DNA of 64,000 nt from Bryum argenteum. Its lineage: Eukaryota; Streptophyta; Bryopsida; Bryales; Bryaceae. The notes beneath the pieces were generated by a model that worked only from the letters and a program-made list of their open reading frames with translations, made no database searches and was not told the DNA's origin. The stretch spans positions 811,009 through 875,008 of the forward strand of contig CM073327.1 in the NCBI GenBank assembly GCA_037043015.1, given 5' to 3'. Positions 55,494 through 64,000 of the stretch are shown here, piece after piece. Within the stretch, counting starts at the first letter, position 1; each line of letters begins with the position of its first letter. The translations under genes and the position numbers were made by a program.

Positions 55494-56787
55494 TGTCGCG
55501 CACCTCTCCTTGAGGAGTGCCCGCAACACCAAGGGCCCAAGGGGACACGGAGTGACGCCCGGGCCTTGGGGTGCCAAGGTGAAGGGAACCTAAGTGGGCC
55601 TAGTGTGGGAGAGGACCCCGGGCGTTGGAGACGCCTCTCACCCACGGAGACTAGAGGAGCCACGACGGAATGGACATGAGATTATGGAAGCTCATGTTGC
55701 CACGATTCCGGGATGCTAAGGAGCACCTCAGTTGGAGGTGTGAGCTAAAAGTTATGGGAGTTGGAAGATTGTGGGACTAAAGTGAGTGCTGTCCAGGGAC
55801 AGTGCTGGACTGGGAAGCTGGCCCGGGACTCCCGAATCTTCAGAGGGGTATAACTCCCTCAATACTTGTCGGAATGAGGCAATTAAGGTGTCTATCGGCA
55901 TCTGCTTGACGAGTAGATGTCGATAGAGTGGTCGCTCGTCGCGTTTGGATGCGGGACGAGGTAGATACGAGCCCTGGAAGGTTCGGGAAGTCTCCCGGGC
56001 CTTCCAGCGGCTAAGGCATTGGGAGATTGGGTGGTCTTCCAAAACTAAGAGGTGTGAGGGTCCAGCCCTTCACCTAGGACCAAGGGGCTGCCGAATCCCA
56101 CAGAGTATACTATGGGGAGGGCTGGTCTCCCTCCCCACTCCCATGGTGCCTTGGTGGTGACCAAGGTGGGAGTCCCAGTGGTGTGGCTAGTGTTGGGGCC
56201 TCACCATGGGGACTCCCAAGCCAAGGTGAGTCCCAATGGGTGGAGCTAGTGTTGGGGCTCCACCATGGGGACTCAAAGTGCAAAATGAGGCACGGTGGGT
56301 GGAGCTAGTGTTGGGGCTTCACCACGGTGGCTCATAAGGACAAGGTGAGTCCCGGTGGGGGAGCTAGTGTTGGGGCTTCACCACGGGGACTCATATAGGC
56401 AAAATGAGGACCATGAGTGCTACCGATGTGGGGTGGTGTCTCACCGCCGGCGTTGTGATTACTTGGTGGCCTTGGGGTCACCATGGTGGTCATGGGCGGT
56501 GGTGAGGAGACACCACCAAGTGCGGTTAGGCCGCGTGGTATGGGAGTGCCACCAAGTTGGGCCTTGGACATAAGTGGAAGTCCGCACCTAACCATTGGCT
56601 AATTACGAAGGGGTTGAGTCCCGGTTGCATGAGTAGGAGGAATTGATAACCAAGCGGTGAGCTTGGTGGTTGGTATGGAGAGCTAACTTTGTGCATGTGG
56701 GGGATGTGCAGAGTTAGCGCTCGTGACACTTGCTAGAGTTGGGAAAAAGTTGGTGTAAGCTAAGGTGAGCTAGCAAGGGTTGCGACA
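55494..56787 (+). repeat. 3' LTR of chromovirus A
   Basis: A 1294-bp copy of the 5' LTR, again with four 60-bp units (about 56185-56410) and the hairpin (55892-55926). Confidence 0.93.
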
Positions 56788-56792
56788 GAGAG

Positions 56793-56991
56793 CCTCGGGC
56801 TTTATATGATCTGGGGGTTGGTGAAACAGGCGGCGCCTTAACGGCACTCGGAGTCAACTGCAGTTAACTGCAGTTAACCGCAGTTGTAGTAGGTGGCTAA
56901 CTCCCAGCTAACTGATCTACTCTAATAACTCTCGGGAGTTCCGGTGGTCCTCTATCTCTACGAGGAGTTCCGCCAGTCGCTTATCACAACA
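56793..56991 (-). repeat. 5' LTR of copia G, part 2
   Basis: Starts (after the GAGAG duplication) CCTCGGGCTTTATATGATCT and ends TTATCACAACA, continuing the left fragment 48661-48732. It contains a short local triplication of CTGCAGTTAA not present in the left LTR. Confidence 0.88.
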
Positions 56992-58331
56992 GTAAAACTT
57001 GATTAGACCCAAGTGAGGCGAGTGTAACCAAGTGCTTCTGGCAAACATTCTGTTCAGTTGTGGTCCTGGCCGCCTGGACGACGCCGTTGTCTCCACTTTC
57101 CTTCGCCTCGCTTCACCCATGTCGCGTCGTGCCCTGCCTTTCGTTTCGGCGCATGTATCTTCTCGCTTTAGATCCTGCACTTTCGCTTCACATTTCATGA
57201 ATCGATGTGAGTTCCTCTTGCTGCCGACTAGCACCATAGCGGGCCTCGGAGTTGTCTAGACGAGAATAGGCGGGACATTCGTGTCTAGCTATGCGCTTCG
57301 TCAGGAGGTGCGCGCTGGCACCCCCTGTCTTCACTCCCTGCAGGCAGCTCGCGACCCATTTCTGTCCCTCTTTTCTTGTTCCTTCCTCTGAGGCACATTC
57401 TTTCGTGGAGTTTTGTCCGAGGGAGTTCGTTGCAGTCCTCTGAAGCTCAGTTTGTGACTATAGCGACCTCGCGTTTCGGAAGGCCTTTATCTTTCGTCGT
57501 TTGAAGTTGTGGGTAGCCACTTGAGATTGCGACATTGTTCAGTGGTCAAGGAAGCAATCGAAAGCCCAATCTGAGACGTGACGTTGATGACTCCTCCTTC
57601 CCGGGCTTTGCATCACTTGGTCAGTGTAAGAATGTTTTCCAATCTCAGATCTTCATCTTCAAATGAACTTGATTTGGGCTCTTTTCCATCTGGAGGTTTT
57701 GCCTCTCGCTGGCTGGTATCGGTTATCATTTCTCCAGTACATTCAACCTGGGTTCTGTTTTCGATCAGGTTTATTCCAATCTCACTTCTGCCGGTTTTAG
57801 GGTTTCGAGGTGCATTTGCTGATTCTTGAGTTCTGTTGCAGTGTCGCACTAAATGTGGCTTCGACAAAGTTGGTGCTTTCTGTTACTGGAACTTAGTAGT
57901 CTTTGAGATCGACGCTAGAGGCGGGAACTTGGAATCTGCGAGCAAGTAATGGATTATGATAGCTATGCCCACGATTTCGTCCTTAACTTTAGAAGCTCGA
58001 GCGGGCAAGTGAAGTGTATCATCATCGGATGAAATTTGCGGTCTGGACGGTGGTACGTGTACACTACCGACAATGGCTTCGCTACTTGTGACTCGTTTAT
58101 CCGCCCTTATCGCCGTGCTGATGTGAGCTTTGTAGTGCAGTATTTTGCGACTCGCTGCTTGTTTTGTGAACTACGAAGTTATGAAGTTGCATTGTGGCTT
58201 TATTGCCGAGTTGAGGGTGTGAGGATGATTTGAGGATGCGCGACATGGTCTTCTCCTTGATTGTAGGAATTGAGATTCTAGCCACTTATCGATGATTCTC
58301 ATTGCAGGAATCCTTATATACAATCCCGTGG
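56992..58331 (+). promoter_or_regulatory. 5' flank and probable 5' UTR of the glycosyltransferase gene
   Basis: Base composition shifts to moderate GC from 57000 onward. A plant telo-box TTAGGGTTT lies at 57797-57805; such boxes are common close to plant transcription starts. An acceptor-like TTCTCATTGCAG at about 58297-58308 suggests a 5' UTR intron ending just before the coding region. Short frames in this stretch have no recognisable domain. The copia G insertion ends 1.34 kb before the first candidate start codon. Confidence 0.45.
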
Positions 58332-58332
58332 A

Positions 58333-60855
58333 ATGTTTGGCAGGATCTTTCTTGCTGGAAGTGGACTGCTTCAAATTCGAATAAGATTGGAGGGAAGGAG
58401 AGGAGAGGAGACGAGGTGGTTGGGAAGCGACATGGGAGGTCATGCATGCTTCATCCTGACCCGGAAAATGCCGCACGTGAAGTGTGTGTGTTCAGCTGTC
58501 GCAGTGGCAATGGCCATGGCAATGATTATGCTCGTATATCTCGTGACCTTATCAGGTCCCCTTTCTCTAACACGCAGTATAACCAACCGCTTTGAAGCTC
58601 TATCCGGCTCACGTCTGATGATGATGGAGTTGCCGAGCACTTTTTCCACCATACACAGGGCGACCGGGGTAAGACTGCTGGAGGATGGAAATGGCATCAA
58701 CAACAAGGTAACCTTCACGGATGCGCAGTTTGCTGAGACGGTTGAGGAGCAGTTGAGTAAGATTATTTCTTCCCAGAACTGGCTACGACAGCGAGTGGCC
58801 TGGGAAGAACACGACTTGCAGAAGGCCCCGGAAATCATGTTCGACAGTGGCTCACACGACCTCACCGTAACGATCTTCAGCGCTCCGGCAGCTTTCAGTG
58901 GGAACGAGAGTGATCTGAATCGCCAAGCTCTTCTGTCCTGGTTGCACCTGAGTCCGCGGCCTCATGTTGTTCTTCTGGGTAATCATTCCTCGCTGCATCA
59001 GATAGCGGAGGAATTCCCAGGACTGGTGACGGTAGAGCCGAACATTGACTACAGCTTCACAGGTGTGCCGTTGTTCCATTCCATGGTTGCCCGAGCTGAT
59101 GCTGTGGACACCAACGTCACGGTTTTGGTTCAACCGACTGTCATGCTGTTGCAGGACTTCATGCCTAGCCTTCGCAAACTGGCAGGCACGTTCACGGATT
59201 GGGCCTTGGTGTCACAACGCCTAGAAATCTCTGAGCTTCCATTTCGATTTGTGCACAAGGGAGGGGGTATTGTGTTTCTGGAGCACTCCGTGACAGGCGA
59301 ATCTATGATCGATCGCGAATTGGCAACCTTTGTGCGCTCATCGGGGAAGCTGGAGTTGCAGGAAGGCGTGAACATGTGGGCGTGGACTGTATCCGTCAAT
59401 GACCCGCTCTTTGTACCACCAATGCCATCCTTCACTTATGGTGCTGGGTACCACGACCAGTGGATGGCTCGGGGGTTTGCAAAAGGCTCACGGATCGTTG
59501 TGGATGCAACAGATGCTCTTGTGGGCTTTCATGTTTCTGACCCGCATGATTTAGTGGGTGATAAGACGACGGCGCCAACTGCTACGCTGAGGTGGAGCAT
59601 GGCTTGCAAAGAGTGGCAGAGCATCACCAACTTGTACCTCTACCGGAAACATCGCAACATCCCCGCAGAGGAAAAGGATCTGCTGTCTGGTGGATGGAAA
59701 CTCATCGGCTGTCCCGAACCGTTTACGATAAAACTTTGTATCAGCGAAACGCACTCCGCTGCCAACCCCTGCCATTGTGAGAATATCTTCTCACGACCTG
59801 TCTCCGGAAGTCGGTATGCGGAAACGTTTCTGGAGAAGGAAGCGAGATTACGACTTGAAGTCGTCGAAATTCCAGCTCTAAGGACGTCGATTCCCGATAT
59901 ATCGTCGTTCCACAGCTTGAACCAGCTACTGCCTCAGGTGGCGGATGCGCAGAAGAATGTGGTGCTCGTGGGGAGCACTTGTGCGTACAAGGACCTGCTC
60001 TGGAGTTTTATGTGCCGGGCGAAGGCGTTGGGAGTAACGAACGTCCTCGTTGCTGCATTCGACAAATCTGTTTACGATTCTGCTCTCCTTCGAGGCCTCC
60101 CCGTGTTCTATGCAGGTCCCTTGCCAACAGAGAAGGCCAAGGGTGCGGAGCCTTCAGACGGCCATGAGTCAAAGACCCGCACGAACTGCGCACAGCAAGA
60201 AAATTTAACGGAGTGGAAGTTGCACGCTGTTCTGCAGGTCCTGCAGAAGGGGTTCAATGTGTTATGGAGCGGCGTGGACGTTGTTTGGTTTCAGGATCCT
60301 CTGCCACGCCTATCCGCCCATAAGGCAGGCACCCTTGTCATTGAGAGCGACGAGCCCGATGTGAAGCTGCCAGCCAACAGTGGCGGTCGAGTGAATCCCG
60401 GATTCTTTTACGCGCAAGCTGAGAGAGCAACCATCAAGACCTTCCAGAATCTGGAGAGGAAGGCCAGGAAATCAACTGAAATACCGGAACAGCTCTTGTT
60501 CACCGAGGTTCTGTGTGGAAAGAAGGCCCAGCGGCGAGTGGGCAAGACCGGATGCACGGCCACAACGGGACTCAACACATACTTTCTGGACCGTCGGACC
60601 TTCTCCAACGGAATTGTCAATGGGTACTGGTGGCACCAGAATGTGACCCAAGTGGCGGCCAGCAACGGCGTATATGTTCTGCATAACAATGGGTTGAATG
60701 GCCCGGAGGAAAAGGCGAGGCGTCAGAAAGCCAAGGTTGTTTGGTTCTACGATGACGCTGCCGGAATGTGTCTACATCCATGGCGGCGCCGCTACGGCCG
60801 CCACCAGCCTCCCCATGCTGGGGAGCCCTCTCACGCAGACACAGGGTCAGAGTAA
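58333..60855 (+). CDS. Nucleotide-diphospho-sugar transferase (GT77-like), type II membrane protein
   Basis: An unbroken frame of 840 codons. The likely start is the ATG at 58432 (residue 34), which gives MGGHACFILTRKMPHVK, then a hydrophobic anchor (residues 51-73, CVCSAVAVAMAMAMIMLVYL and on). That is the layout of a Golgi type II glycosyltransferase; the ATG at 58333 is the alternative. Residues about 170-410 form a first glycosyltransferase-like module (HVVLLGNHSSLHQIAEEFPG, MLLQDFMPSLRKLAG, YGAGYHDQWMARGFA). Residues about 540-815 match the Nucleotid_trans family (PF03407): ALGVTNVLVAAFDKSVYDSA, LRGLPVFYAG, VNPGFFYAQAE, TEVLCGKK, WWHQNVTQ and VLHNNGLNG. The usual DxD metal site appears as SGVDVVW (646-652), with Gly in place of the first Asp. 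Substrate is unknown; relatives act on cell-wall polymers or glycoproteins. The coding part has no intron. Confidence 0.85.
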   Translation: MFGRIFLAGSGLLQIRIRLEGRRGEETRWLGSDMGGHACFILTRKMPHVKCVCSAVAVAMAMAMIMLVYLVTLSGPLSLTRSITNRFEALSGSRLMMMELPSTFSTIHRATGVRLLEDGNGINNKVTFTDAQFAETVEEQLSKIISSQNWLRQRVAWEEHDLQKAPEIMFDSGSHDLTVTIFSAPAAFSGNESDLNRQALLSWLHLSPRPHVVLLGNHSSLHQIAEEFPGLVTVEPNIDYSFTGVPLFHSMVARADAVDTNVTVLVQPTVMLLQDFMPSLRKLAGTFTDWALVSQRLEISELPFRFVHKGGGIVFLEHSVTGESMIDRELATFVRSSGKLELQEGVNMWAWTVSVNDPLFVPPMPSFTYGAGYHDQWMARGFAKGSRIVVDATDALVGFHVSDPHDLVGDKTTAPTATLRWSMACKEWQSITNLYLYRKHRNIPAEEKDLLSGGWKLIGCPEPFTIKLCISETHSAANPCHCENIFSRPVSGSRYAETFLEKEARLRLEVVEIPALRTSIPDISSFHSLNQLLPQVADAQKNVVLVGSTCAYKDLLWSFMCRAKALGVTNVLVAAFDKSVYDSALLRGLPVFYAGPLPTEKAKGAEPSDGHESKTRTNCAQQENLTEWKLHAVLQVLQKGFNVLWSGVDVVWFQDPLPRLSAHKAGTLVIESDEPDVKLPANSGGRVNPGFFYAQAERATIKTFQNLERKARKSTEIPEQLLFTEVLCGKKAQRRVGKTGCTATTGLNTYFLDRRTFSNGIVNGYWWHQNVTQVAASNGVYVLHNNGLNGPEEKARRQKAKVVWFYDDAAGMCLHPWRRRYGRHQPPHAGEPSHADTGSE

Positions 60856-62300
60856 AAGTTTAGACAGTCATTGCTTTCTCATTGATTTTTTACACAGTGC
60901 CTATCGTAGTGTAGTAGGTACCACTTCCTCACCCGCTTTGATTGCAATCCATTCTATGTTAGATTACACGATACTGCAATTGTGTTAAGGCTCTGACGGA
61001 ACAGCTGAATGTGTTCATGTCTATCCAATTCGAGCTGGCATCGATCCTTCCAAGTCATACAAGGGCTCTCGTAGTTTTCGGAATTGAAAACGACATTCTT
61101 TAGGATCTGCCTCCATGTACTCTACGATGATTGCTACGATTTAATAGCAGATATAGCGAACCGGCAGGGTGGTTATACACTCTAAAAACCAGAGGGAATT
61201 ATCTGAACCACTCCAAGTTTCGACTTTTCAATGGTGCGGATGTATTTCTCATTGCCTAATTTTTCTATAAAACGAAAAATCTTAGAGCGTGAAGAACGTT
61301 GGCCACTCCATTTACCTAGGATGAAAGTAGAGGAATTTTCTTGTGTTACACCTGAACCTTTCAGGAACAGGTTATTGGGTCGTAGCAAAGGGCCATGCCA
61401 TTGTATTGGTGTTTTCAGACATGTAGATTACTGAGTTGAAGCCATTGCCATAGCCCGCCATCATTCAAAAACAGCCTCCATTTTGAGAGGAGATTTCCGC
61501 TCAAAATCTCGTTTGGCCTTCGTTCAGCTCAGTAGTCCCGTCACGCTTTTGGTATTATCTGTTTCTGGTCACAATATTCATAGCATGGTCACAATATTAC
61601 AAAGTATTTTTTATGTAACCAGAGCATGAATCCGAATAAAACCAACGTCTAAAAGCGAAATATGTGATGTAGCCATAGATAATAGGGGCTCCCTCGAAAT
61701 ACCATGAATGGGAACATTGTGGATGTGTACTTCGTTCTATGATGGAAAAGTTAGTCTCCTCACAATTATATTTTACAGAAGGTCCAGTTTAACCTAGTCC
61801 TACCACTCCTATCAACTACTCCTAGATGTCAACCCCCAAAATGTCCTTGGCTATTATCATGTAATAAATTATTGCAGGTCATTTGAGTTTAACTTTCAGT
61901 CATGGGGCCTCATAAATTGAAAGACTGATTTATTTTTACTCAAAAAGGATCACCACGTATTTATATTTTTACTTTAAAGTATAAATGCTACCAACAAACT
62001 AATTGCAATAAAAAATTCACCAACTAGAGACTCTTTCAACTTCATCTTAACCCTAAAACGTCATGCTATACGGATTTAGGCAGCCCGGTATTGGATCACA
62101 GCATCTTTTGGACTTGGGCATCATGAATAGTGCACTTTTTGAACTTGGGAATCATGAATGATCCAATCAATGATGAGCTTGCAACCTCCTACAAGGTTAT
62201 GTACAACCCCAACCTACCTACCACAATCCTTTCAAAGCACAAAATCAATAATACAAATTGTGATTTGAATTCTAAAATTTCACTTTTTGAATGCATCAGA
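60856..62300. other. Intergenic stretch after the glycosyltransferase gene
   Basis: It should include the 3' UTR of the transferase gene. Nothing else is recognised; short frames lack motifs. Composition becomes AT-rich from about 61,500. Confidence 0.45.
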
Positions 62301-62371
62301 AGACGGTGACCAGTTTGACATCAAAATATAAGTGAATATGACCCTCGGGTCACCTCAGGCGTATAAGGGTT

Positions 62372-62438
62372 AAGAACACTCTTGAACGAAGAACACTCTT
62401 GAACAAAGAACACTCTTGAACGAAGAACACTCATGACA
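62372..62438. repeat. 17-bp minisatellite, four units
   Basis: Four tandem copies of AAGAACACTCTTGAACG with one or two changes each, the last one partial. Confidence 0.75.
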
Positions 62439-62566
62439 AACAATAACCTCTCAATGGTGAAAACTACCCCCAAACGCCATTGAAAACTACCCAAAACGTA
62501 CAAGGGAATAAGATTCAATGCATGCCATGTGTTTAGAACATCTTAGATAGGACTAAATTTCCTACC

Positions 62567-63034
62567 TCAAAAACTAGCCTCATTCAAACCCACCAGACCC
62601 AAAAATAAAGTCGAAATGCCAAGGTAAATGAAGGAGATATTGCTCCTCATGAGCCATGTATTCTTTGTTCTAACGTCTGCAACACTGCATTTATTGTTAC
62701 TGTAAGCTCGAACCCCTGCAGACCCTAATAATCTATCAAGACCAGAAGCTTGATGGCATGAGCTCCAAAGCTGGAGAATCTTTGCCGAGAGCATTGCGCC
62801 ACCAAGAACACTTCGCATATCCCAAGAGCTGTTAGCAGGAGCATGTGACAGCTGACTGAGGATGGCCTTAAGCACTTCCTTCCCAAAACCTTCGGTAGTT
62901 CTGTATCCACTAGTTTTGGAAACTAGAGAAAACACTGCCAATGGCTCAAAAGACTTTGTCATCAAGTTAATATCGGGTAATAGATTGATAACAAGGCTAG
63001 CTACCCGATGTAAACATCTTGATTACAAGGTGTT
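62567..63034 (-). CDS. Exon-like segment of an unrecognised host gene
   Basis: A minus-strand frame, open from about 63034 to 62567, reads HRVASLVINLLPDINLMTKS, FEPLAVFSLVSKTSG, KEVLKAILSQLSHAPANSSW and GGAMLSAKILQLWSSCHQAS. This has the amphipathic look of a helical-repeat protein and codon use unlike the AT-rich flank. Acceptor-like AG sites occur near its upstream edge. The last 40 or so codons (from about 62690) look less coding. I do not recognise the family. It is probably a late exon of the gene whose exons lie at 63427-64000, but could be separate. Confidence 0.35.
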
Positions 63035-63426
63035 GATGTATACACTTCACTACGCTTGTGTCAGTGCTATTATATTGTATAGCTTCTATTGTAAGTATTG
63101 AACTTCAGGGCGTAACCTTGGAGCATCCCACCAGTAAAAGTGTGCAGGTTAGAGTGATGCAAGTTTAGACTGGACGAAATAAACGAAGCAATCTAGTGAC
63201 TTTAGTCTGACAATGGCCGCAGTATTCGATCTTCTTGCTTGCTGCGCATTCGACACACGGACCTAAATGCTCTGCATCACAAGAAAAATTTAACGAAATA
63301 ATAAGGATTTTGTGATAGCAGAAAATCAAATTATGACGCCCAAGGCAGAAGCGACGACAGCCAGAAGAGAACCTCCAACACGTACTACATGATTCCTACA
63401 TGTAAATTAGCTGATTGAATACTCAC

Positions 63427-63637
63427 GGCAATCGATGATTAGATGGTCAGCCCTCCTTGTAAAGCAGTAGCAGCACATATTGGTTTGGTCAAGATCCACA
63501 GCTCCTGCAACTGATGCTCGAGTGGTGGGTAGATGCTGCAAGTGTAGATCCTCGTTCCAAGCTGAAGTCCTCTGCCTGGTGCCTGTCCTAGACAGGCCTA
63601 AGTCGTCTTTAAGAGAGTCGGGAAGTGCATAATCCAC
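63427..63637 (-). CDS. Probable internal exon of an unrecognised host gene
   Basis: A minus-strand segment is bounded by an acceptor-like GAGCAG and a donor-like GTGAGT. It encodes VDYALPDSLKDDLGLSRTGT, then SAWNEDLHLQHLPTT, and QTNMCCYCFTRRADHLIIDC. The 211-bp open segment leaves one base over, as a spliced internal exon may. There is no known domain; the Cys pair could be part of a metal site. It is phase-compatible with the upstream segment at 63911-64000. Confidence 0.4.
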
Positions 63638-63770
63638 CTGCTCACAAAAGAAGCGATATTCGGGTAACAGAAACAAAAACCAGCCAGAATTATTATCAAC
63701 CTAAGTACTGCATTTATCGCAGACTGTTGACACCGATTCAGGGAAATATGTAGAGCAACTAATGACCTAC

Positions 63771-63831
63771 AAGGACTTTTCTGAGACGACGTGGAAGATT
63801 AACAACAGCATCTAGATCCGTAAAGACATCT
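63771..63831 (-). other. Possible small exon
   Basis: Minus-strand RDVFTDLDAVVNLPRRLRKV lies between an acceptor-like CTACAG and a donor-like GTAGGT. The phase does not join simply with its neighbours as I place them, so it may be an alternative exon or chance. Confidence 0.2.
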
Positions 63832-63910
63832 CTGTAGAGTTCACCGTCCAAAAGTCAATACAAACTCTTGACATATTAATGTCAAAGTCGAGTGAGTTTC
63901 AGTTTCCAGC

Positions 63911-64000
63911 TGACCTGATAATGTAAAGGGAGCTGACTTGACGCTGCTGCCGATAACTGGACACTTGGCGCACCACCGCTGGTATTGCTCATCATTGACT
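63911..64000 (-). CDS. Possible exon at the right window edge
   Basis: A minus-strand frame gives MMSNTSGGAPSVQLSAAASS followed by QLPLHYQ and a CAG/GTCAGC donor-like junction (about 63914). Ser/Ala/Gln-rich text suits the start or a linker of a regulatory protein. The gene continues off the window if the methionines are not the start. Confidence 0.25.

Larger units (their letters stand above)
48733..56787 (+). mobile_element. Ty3/gypsy chromovirus A, young, broken
   Basis: LTRs at 48733-50025 (1293 bp) and 55494-56787 (1294 bp) begin TGTCGCG and end GGTTGCGACA. They are flanked by perfect target duplications GAGAG (48728-48732 and 56788-56792), inside an LTR of copia G. The primer site TGGTATCAGAGC (50028-50039) fits initiator Met-tRNA. 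The polypurine tract is 55481-55493. Coding order is gag, protease, RT, RNase H, integrase, chromodomain. It is nearly identical to B throughout and better preserved, with about seven breaks. LTRs are almost the same, so insertion is recent. Confidence 0.95.
46556..56991 (-). mobile_element. Ty1/copia element G, shrunken, split by chromovirus A
   Basis: The left LTR (46556-46814, 259 bp) and the right LTR (48661-48732 continuing at 56793-56991) begin TGTTGAGAGTATCG and end TTATCACAACA. They are flanked by perfect target duplications GTAAA (46551-46555 and 56992-56996). The minus-strand sequence next to the right LTR, CGTTATCAGCAC, is a known type of copia primer site, so the element runs right to left. 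The interior is only about 1.85 kb and keeps fragments of gag and the RNase H end, so most of pol is gone. Broken. Confidence 0.88.

Noticed and set aside
57578-57829. 83-codon plus frame upstream of the glycosyltransferase gene
   Set aside because: No domain; lies in the probable 5' UTR or promoter and includes the telo-box.

Overview
The window looks like nuclear DNA of a land plant, built mostly from nested transposons, with host genes only at the right end. Signs of a plant are a CACTA transposon with a DUF4216-type transposase tail, Ty1/copia elements, a Ty3/gypsy chromovirus primed by initiator Met-tRNA, Tat/Ogre-like Ty3/gypsy elements with TGGCGACC-type primer sites, a Tourist-like MITE, a plant telo-box, and a plant-type two-module nucleotide-diphospho-sugar transferase. 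The species cannot be fixed from this sequence alone.

Layout. 1-1595 is the right end of a CACTA DNA transposon. 1596-6613 is AT-rich sequence without a convincing gene; it has a duplicated 80-95 bp block, a 20-bp minisatellite and one small basic ORF. 6614-8133 is a solo LTR with target-site duplication (TSD) ATTTT. 9234 to about 45397 is one old copia element (F, minus strand) swollen by insertions. Inside F lie a 1.99-kb solo LTR (E1, 9792-11782, TSD ATACT) and a Tat-like gypsy (D, 12688-44160, minus, TSD AGATT). Inside D lie a second solo LTR of the E family (E2, 35373-37347, TSD CGGGT) and another Tat-like gypsy (C, 14966-32864, minus). Inside C lies a young chromovirus (B, 21866-29865, plus, TSD GCTGG). 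The nest is four levels deep, F then D then C then B, and gives a relative age order. 46077-46493 is a MITE. 46556-56991 is a shrunken copia element (G, minus, TSD GTAAA), one of whose LTRs is split by a second copy of the chromovirus (A, 48733-56787, plus, TSD GAGAG).

Host part. From 56992 rightwards the sequence becomes ordinary gene space. A long single-exon gene (58333 or 58432 to 60855, plus) encodes a predicted type II membrane glycosyltransferase. Its apparent 5' UTR lies just downstream of the copia insertion. From 62567 to the right edge, minus-strand exon-like segments suggest the 3' part of a second, unrecognised host gene that runs off the window.

How the parts relate. The autonomous-type elements (A, B, C, D) keep recognisable gag, protease, RT, RNase H and integrase, but all are broken. 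C and D each carry extra sense-strand coding after pol, in the position where some plant gypsy lineages keep an envelope-like or accessory ORF. In C this coding ends in a C2H2 motif resembling the XS-type zinc finger of plant RNA-silencing proteins. That is the most interesting lead in the window, but it is inference.
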